62,792 nt of DNA from an uncultured Clostridia bacterium (lineage in GTDB: Bacteria; Bacillota; Clostridia; Oscillospirales; Ruminococcaceae): positions 1 to 62,792 of the forward strand of contig CALWZO010000026.1 of NCBI GenBank assembly GCA_944386045.1, in the 5' to 3' direction. Numbering within the stretch: the first letter of the stretch is position 1; the number at the start of each line of letters is the position of its first letter. The notes under the pieces are model-generated. The model made no database searches and was not told where the DNA came from. It was given only the letters and a program-made list of their open reading frames with translations. Of the stretch, positions 58,556 through 62,792 are shown piece after piece. The position numbers were made by a program, and so were the translations under genes.

Positions 58556-58585
58556 AAAAAGCCGCCCGTACGGGCGGCTTTTATT
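58556..58585 (+). terminator. Terminator after the four-pass membrane protein gene
   Basis: AAAAAGCCGCCCGTACGGGCGGCTTTT is a near-perfect palindrome (58556-58582) followed by ATTTT. Confidence 0.88.
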
Positions 58586-58717
58586 TTCCTGCACCCTGCG
58601 GCACAGCTTGCGGGGACAATATGTCAAACATTTTAAATACGCGGCCGGCCGGTATGGTAAAAAAATATTAAATATGACGAAATTTTTCTTTTTGGCTTAA
58701 AAAAAGCGTGATATTCT

Positions 58718-58746
58718 TTACATCTTATTGGATAAGTGATAAAATG
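58718..58746 (+). promoter_or_regulatory. PFOR promoter
   Basis: TTTACA (58718-58723), 17-base spacer, TAAAAT (58741-58746), about 50 bases before the start codon. Confidence 0.75.
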
Positions 58747-58797
58747 ATAACTGTAAAAAAGGCGTTTTTGCGCCTTAATATAAGGAGGACAAATCCA

Positions 58798-61700
58798 ATG
58801 GCTAGAAAAAGAATTTCCATGGATGGTAATACCGCTGCCGCTCACGCAAGTTATGCGTTCAGTGAATTTGCCGGTATCTATCCTATCACACCGTCCAGCC
58901 CTATGGCTGACTCTACTGACCAGTGGGCTGTTGCCGGCAGAAAGAACCTGTTTGGCACAGAAGTAAAGGTTGTAGAAATGCAGTCCGAGGCCGGCGCGGC
59001 AGGTACAGTACACGGCGCTTTGCAGGCCGGTGCTCTGACAACAACATTCACAGCATCTCAGGGTCTGCTTTTGATGATCCCGAACATGTACAAAATCGCC
59101 GGTGAGCTGCTGCCCTGCGTATTTGATGTATCCGCTCGTACAGTTGCTGCACACGCTTTGAACATCTTCGGCGACCACTCTGACGTATATGCTTGCCGTC
59201 AGACAGGTTTTGCTATGCTGGCAGAATCCAACCCTCAGGAGGTTATGGACCTGACAGCTGTTGCTCACCTGGCAACAATCAAAGGCCGTGTTCCGGTTCT
59301 GAACTTCTTCGACGGTTTCAGAACTTCTCATGAAATTCAGAAAATCGAAGTTTGGGAAAACGAAGACCTGGCAGACATGGTTGACTGGGATGCAGTTGAC
59401 GCATTCCGCAAACGCGCTCTGAACCCTGAAAGACCTGTTCTGAGAGGTACAGCCCAGAACGGCGACATCTTCTTCCAGGCTAAAGAAGCTGCCAACCCCT
59501 TCTACGAAGCATTCCCGGCTGTTGTTGAAGAATACATGAACAAAGTTAATGCCAAAATCGGCACAGACTACAAACTGTTCAACTACTATGGTGCTCCGGA
59601 TGCAGAAAGAGTTATCATAGCTATGGGCTCTGTATGTGATACAGCAGAAGAAGTTATCGACTACATGCTGGAACAGGGCGAAAAAGTTGGTCTGGTAAAA
59701 GTAAGACTTTACCGTCCTTTCTCTGCAAAACACCTGATTGCTGCTATCCCTGAAACAGCTAAGAAAATTGCTGTTCTGGACAGAACAAAAGAACCCGGTT
59801 CTCTGGGTGAACCTCTGTATCTGGATGTTGTTACAGCTTTGGCTATTGAAGGCAAAATGGAAGGCAGAACAGTTGTTGGCGGCCGTTACGGTCTGGGTTC
59901 AAAAGACACAACACCTGCTTGCATCTTTGCAGTATACAACAACCTGGCTCTGGACAAACCCAAAGCTAACTTTACAGTAGGTATCGAAGACGATGTTACC
60001 AACCTGTCCCTGCCTCTGCCGGAAGAAGTTCCCGCAACAGCAAACAAATCTATTGTTTCCTGCAAATTCTGGGGTCTGGGCGGCGACGGTACTGTTGGTG
60101 CCAACAAAAACTCCATCAAGATCATCGGTGACCACACAGACAAATATGTACAGGCTTACTTCCAGTACGACTCAAAGAAAACAGGCGGTGTAACAATTTC
60201 CCACCTGCGTTTCGGCGACACACCGATCAAATCCACATACTACATCAACAAAGCTGACTTTGTTGCTTGCCATAACCCCTCTTACATCATCAAAGGCTTT
60301 GCCATGGTAAGAGATGTTAAACCGGGCGGAACATTCCTTATCAACTGCCAGTGGACTCCTGAAGAACTGGATCACCACCTGCCTGCAGTTGCAAAGAGAT
60401 ACATCGCTGCAAACAACATTCAGGTTTACACAATCAACGCTATCGACATCGCCAAAGAAATCGGCATGGGCAAGAGAACAAACACAATCCTGCAGTCCGC
60501 TTTCTTTGCACTGGCAAAAATCCTGCCTGTTGACGAAGCTGTTGACTACATGAAGAAAGCTGCTTACAAATCCTACTCCAAGAAGGGTCAGGACATTGTT
60601 GAGCTGAACTACAAAGCTATCGACCTGGGCAAAGACAGCCTGGTTAAGATTGAAGTTCCTGCTTCCTGGGCAACTGCTGAAGATGCTCCGAAAGCCAAAC
60701 CTGAACTGAACTACACAAGCGAAGTTCAGAAACACTTCAACGAAGCTATCGTTGAACCCATCTCCCTGAACAACGGTGACAGCCTGCCTGTTTCCACATT
60801 CGTTGGTGCAGAAGACGGTACATTCCCGCTTGGTCTGTCCGCATTTGAAAAACGCGGTGTTGCAGTTGATGTTCCCCAGTGGATTCCGGAAAACTGTATC
60901 CAGTGTAACCAGTGTTCATATGTATGTCCGCACGCTGCTATCCGTCCGTTCGCTCTGAACAAGGAAGAAGTAGAAGCTGCTCCGGCATCATTGAAGAAAG
61001 CACCGAAGATGATCGGCAAAGACTGCGAAGAGCTGACATTTGCTATGGTTATCAGCCCGCTGGACTGCATGGGCTGCGGCGTTTGCGTAGGCGTATGTCC
61101 CGCAAAAGAAAAAGCTCTGGTTATGGTTGGCCAGGAATCTCAGCTGGATCAGCAGGATGCTTTCAACTATGCAGTTGAAAAAGTAAGCGTAAAAGAACTG
61201 CCCTTCAACGAAAACAGCGTAAAAGGCAGCCAGTTCAAACAGCCGCTGCTTGAGTTCTCCGGCGCTTGCGCAGGTTGTGTTGAAACAGCTTATGCAAAAC
61301 TGATCACACAGCTGTTCGGTGACAGAATGTACATTGCCAACGCAACAGGTTGTTCTTCAATCTGGGGCGGCAGTGCACCTGCTACACCTTACACCACAAA
61401 CAAAGACGGACATGGTCCGGCTTGGGCAAACAGCTTGTTCGAAGACAACGCAGAGTTCGGTCTGGGTATCTACATGGGCCAGAAAGCTATCAGAGAAAGA
61501 CTGGCAGCTAAACTGAAAGAGCTCAGAGAAGTTACAAAGAACGAAGCCAAAGCAGAAGCTATCGACGAGTACTTTGCAACATACAACGACGGCAAAGCTA
61601 ACAAAGCTGCCACAGAAAAACTGGTTAAAGTTCTGGAATCCGATCCGGATTGCCCGTACTGCCAGGAAGTTCTGAAAGACAAAGAATACCTCGCCAAGAA

Positions 61701-62352
61701 ATCCGTATGGATCTTCGGTGGTGACGGTTGGGCATACGACATCGGTTTCGGCGGTCTGGACCATGTAATCGCTTCCGGTGAAGATGTAAACATCATGGTA
61801 TTCGATACCGAGGTTTACTCCAACACAGGCGGTCAGGCTTCCAAGGCCTCCAACATCGGCCAGGTTGCTCAGTTCGCTGCCGCTGGTAAGGCTATCGCCA
61901 AGAAAGACCTGCCGGCCATCGCAATGAGCTACGGTTATGTATATGTTGCTCACATCGGTATGGGCGCTGACATGAACCAGACAATCAAAGCTATGACAGA
62001 GGCTGAAAGCTACAACGGTCCTTCACTGATCATCGGCTACGCTCCGTGTGAAATGCACTCTATCAAGGGTGGTATGACAAACAGCCAGGCTGAAATCAAG
62101 AGAGCTGTTGATGCCGGTTACTGGAACCTGTTCCGTTACGATCCCAGACTGAAAGCAGAAGGCAAGAACCCCTTCTCACTGGACAGCAAGGCTCCTAAGG
62201 GCGGTTACCAGGAATTCCTGATGAACGAAGCTCGTTATGCTCGTCTGAAAGCTGCTAACCCCGAAAGAGCAACAAAACTCTTCGAGGAAAGCGAGAAAGA
62301 AGCTATGGACAGATACGACCACCTGCTGAAGCTGGTTGAGCTGTACAAATAA
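58798..62352 (+). CDS. nifJ: Pyruvate:ferredoxin (flavodoxin) oxidoreductase
   Basis: Oxidises pyruvate to acetyl-CoA and CO2, reducing ferredoxin, the main electron source of such anaerobes. The 1184-residue single-chain enzyme has, in order, the pyruvate domain (FAGIYPITPSSPM), domain II and gamma domain, two [4Fe-4S] motifs (Cys700/703/706/710 and 757/760/763/767), a further cluster site (CAGC at 824-827 and TGCSS), and the TPP site GDGWAYDIGFGG. TAAGGAGGA precedes ATG at 58798; the frame is open upstream but lacks a start signal. Codons are T-ending and uniform, indicating very high expression. Electrons can flow to the HydABC complex. Confidence 0.97.
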   Translation: MARKRISMDGNTAAAHASYAFSEFAGIYPITPSSPMADSTDQWAVAGRKNLFGTEVKVVEMQSEAGAAGTVHGALQAGALTTTFTASQGLLLMIPNMYKIAGELLPCVFDVSARTVAAHALNIFGDHSDVYACRQTGFAMLAESNPQEVMDLTAVAHLATIKGRVPVLNFFDGFRTSHEIQKIEVWENEDLADMVDWDAVDAFRKRALNPERPVLRGTAQNGDIFFQAKEAANPFYEAFPAVVEEYMNKVNAKIGTDYKLFNYYGAPDAERVIIAMGSVCDTAEEVIDYMLEQGEKVGLVKVRLYRPFSAKHLIAAIPETAKKIAVLDRTKEPGSLGEPLYLDVVTALAIEGKMEGRTVVGGRYGLGSKDTTPACIFAVYNNLALDKPKANFTVGIEDDVTNLSLPLPEEVPATANKSIVSCKFWGLGGDGTVGANKNSIKIIGDHTDKYVQAYFQYDSKKTGGVTISHLRFGDTPIKSTYYINKADFVACHNPSYIIKGFAMVRDVKPGGTFLINCQWTPEELDHHLPAVAKRYIAANNIQVYTINAIDIAKEIGMGKRTNTILQSAFFALAKILPVDEAVDYMKKAAYKSYSKKGQDIVELNYKAIDLGKDSLVKIEVPASWATAEDAPKAKPELNYTSEVQKHFNEAIVEPISLNNGDSLPVSTFVGAEDGTFPLGLSAFEKRGVAVDVPQWIPENCIQCNQCSYVCPHAAIRPFALNKEEVEAAPASLKKAPKMIGKDCEELTFAMVISPLDCMGCGVCVGVCPAKEKALVMVGQESQLDQQDAFNYAVEKVSVKELPFNENSVKGSQFKQPLLEFSGACAGCVETAYAKLITQLFGDRMYIANATGCSSIWGGSAPATPYTTNKDGHGPAWANSLFEDNAEFGLGIYMGQKAIRERLAAKLKELREVTKNEAKAEAIDEYFATYNDGKANKAATEKLVKVLESDPDCPYCQEVLKDKEYLAKKSVWIFGGDGWAYDIGFGGLDHVIASGEDVNIMVFDTEVYSNTGGQASKASNIGQVAQFAAAGKAIAKKDLPAIAMSYGYVYVAHIGMGADMNQTIKAMTEAESYNGPSLIIGYAPCEMHSIKGGMTNSQAEIKRAVDAGYWNLFRYDPRLKAEGKNPFSLDSKAPKGGYQEFLMNEARYARLKAANPERATKLFEESEKEAMDRYDHLLKLVELYK

Positions 62353-62383
62353 TCTTTCACATTAAAGCTATATAGCAAAATTG

Positions 62384-62413
62384 AAAAGACGCGGTTTATA
62401 CCGCGTCTTTTTT
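62384..62413 (+). terminator. PFOR terminator
   Basis: AAAAGACGCGG (62384-62394), loop TTTATA, CCGCGTCTTTTTT (62401-62413). Confidence 0.9.
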
Positions 62414-62499
62414 GCTGTGTGCAAAATATAGATTTAAAATTGCAGCTTTTATGCACAAAACCGGCGGAGTGTATGTGCTTGCAGTATTTTTTAGGTAAA

Positions 62500-62530
62500 A
62501 ATAAAATTCCCCGCCTTTGCGGGGAATATG
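62500..62530 (-). terminator. Terminator of the truncated minus-strand gene
   Basis: ATTCCCCGC pairs with GCGGGGAAT across CTTT (about 62506-62528); on the minus strand the upstream A-rich stretch gives a T-rich tail. Confidence 0.7.
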
Positions 62531-62565
62531 TTAGCTGTTTTATATAGCGGCAGTGTATAAAATTA

Positions 62566-62792
62566 TCAGTTTTCGGGGAATATCAGGCTTTGTCCGTTTT
62601 CAAAGGCGGCGATTGCTTCGGCGCGGGTAAAACCATCTGTATCGCTGTAATTAATTTTTCTGATGCTTGTTATTCTCGGCCAGCAGTTATCATCTGTGAC
62701 AATAATGGCCCAGTCATATTCATACTGGTATAACATATCCGGCTGGGATTTGTAAACTGCATAAAAAATCCAGGGAGGATTTGGGAAAGGCT
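62566..62792 (-). CDS. 3' end of an unidentified gene, cut by the window edge
   Basis: An open frame of about 75 codons on the minus strand runs from the window edge to TGA at 62566-62568 and is followed by a terminator. Readable features include WIFYAVYKSQPDMLYQYEYD, a DDNCWPRI turn and GFTRAEAIAAFENGQ. The composition (aromatic, acidic, no repeats) looks like real protein but I do not recognise a family. The start lies outside the window. Confidence 0.65.
   Translation of the reverse strand, partial: PFPNPPWIFYAVYKSQPDMLYQYEYDWAIIVTDDNCWPRITSIRKINYSDTDGFTRAEAIAAFENGQSLIFPEN

Noticed and set aside
1..62792. CRISPR array, insertion sequence, prophage, integron, tRNA or rRNA
   Set aside because: No regularly spaced repeats, transposase or integrase motifs, or conserved RNA gene sequences were seen on either strand.

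Overview
The window looks like a chromosomal segment of a strictly anaerobic low-oxygen Firmicute of the class Clostridia. The reasons are: a pyruvate:ferredoxin oxidoreductase, a multi-subunit electron-bifurcating [FeFe]-hydrogenase, a superoxide reductase, a T-box leader, a yybP-ykoY (Mn2+) riboswitch, the YloU/YloV pair, two DUF2089-type regulators, AGGAGG ribosome binding sites, and compact GC-rich hairpin plus T-run terminators after most transcription units. I see no rRNA, tRNA, CRISPR array, insertion sequence or phage module. Base composition was not computed.

Layout. 1-2.6 kb: 3' part of a T-box leader and a methionine-type ABC importer (metN, metI, metQ). 2.7-5.8 kb: a small membrane protein, then a promoter, Mn2+ riboswitch and P-type cation ATPase. 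6.1-15.2 kb: the energy-metabolism centrepiece. A minus-strand set (DRTGG, anti-sigma-like ATPase, GNAT, hydrogenase-like iron-sulfur protein, DRTGG, PHP phosphoesterase) is divergent from the plus-strand operon hydC, HATPase, HydD-like, hydB, hydA. 15.4-18.6 kb: lipoprotein, HxlR regulator, two acetyltransferases, a class-I glutamine-amidotransferase-type hydrolase. 18.8-30.4 kb: recG, a small protein, glutaredoxin, DUF2142 membrane protein, asparaginase, a DUF2089-like regulator, a DUF3592 membrane protein, fakA-yloU and nadE. 30.5-34.3 kb: Lrp regulator, aminotransferase, DUF362 ferredoxin-like protein and ispE. 34.6-45.7 kb: galM, SGNH hydrolase, an M20 peptidase divergent from a YfcC transporter, a TIGR00300/SLOG/AEC-transporter cluster, a secreted protein, and galE with a sugar nucleotidyltransferase. 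46.3-51.3 kb: an abundant-looking duplicated lipoprotein, a wHTH-kinase/CAT-like pair, superoxide reductase, EamA transporter and Rrf2 regulator. 51.4-58.5 kb: GNAT, an unknown protein with an AlaX-type editing enzyme, DUF2089 plus membrane partner, HdeD-like and CNNM/hemolysin-type membrane proteins. 58.8-62.4 kb: PFOR, then the 3' end of an unidentified minus-strand gene.

How the parts fit. PFOR produces reduced ferredoxin and the HydABC complex can co-oxidise ferredoxin and NADH to make H2, so the two ends of the window describe one fermentative redox circuit. The minus-strand hydrogenase-like protein keeps the four likely H-cluster cysteines but has lost the proton-relay cysteine, and its neighbours are signalling domains, so I read it as a putative H2/redox-sensing module next to the catalytic enzyme. 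Several regulators sit beside or downstream of perfect palindromes overlapping recognisable promoters (DUF2089, HxlR, the wHTH-kinase, superoxide reductase), which gives concrete testable operators. All functional calls come from reading motifs and from memory of protein families; no searches were run.
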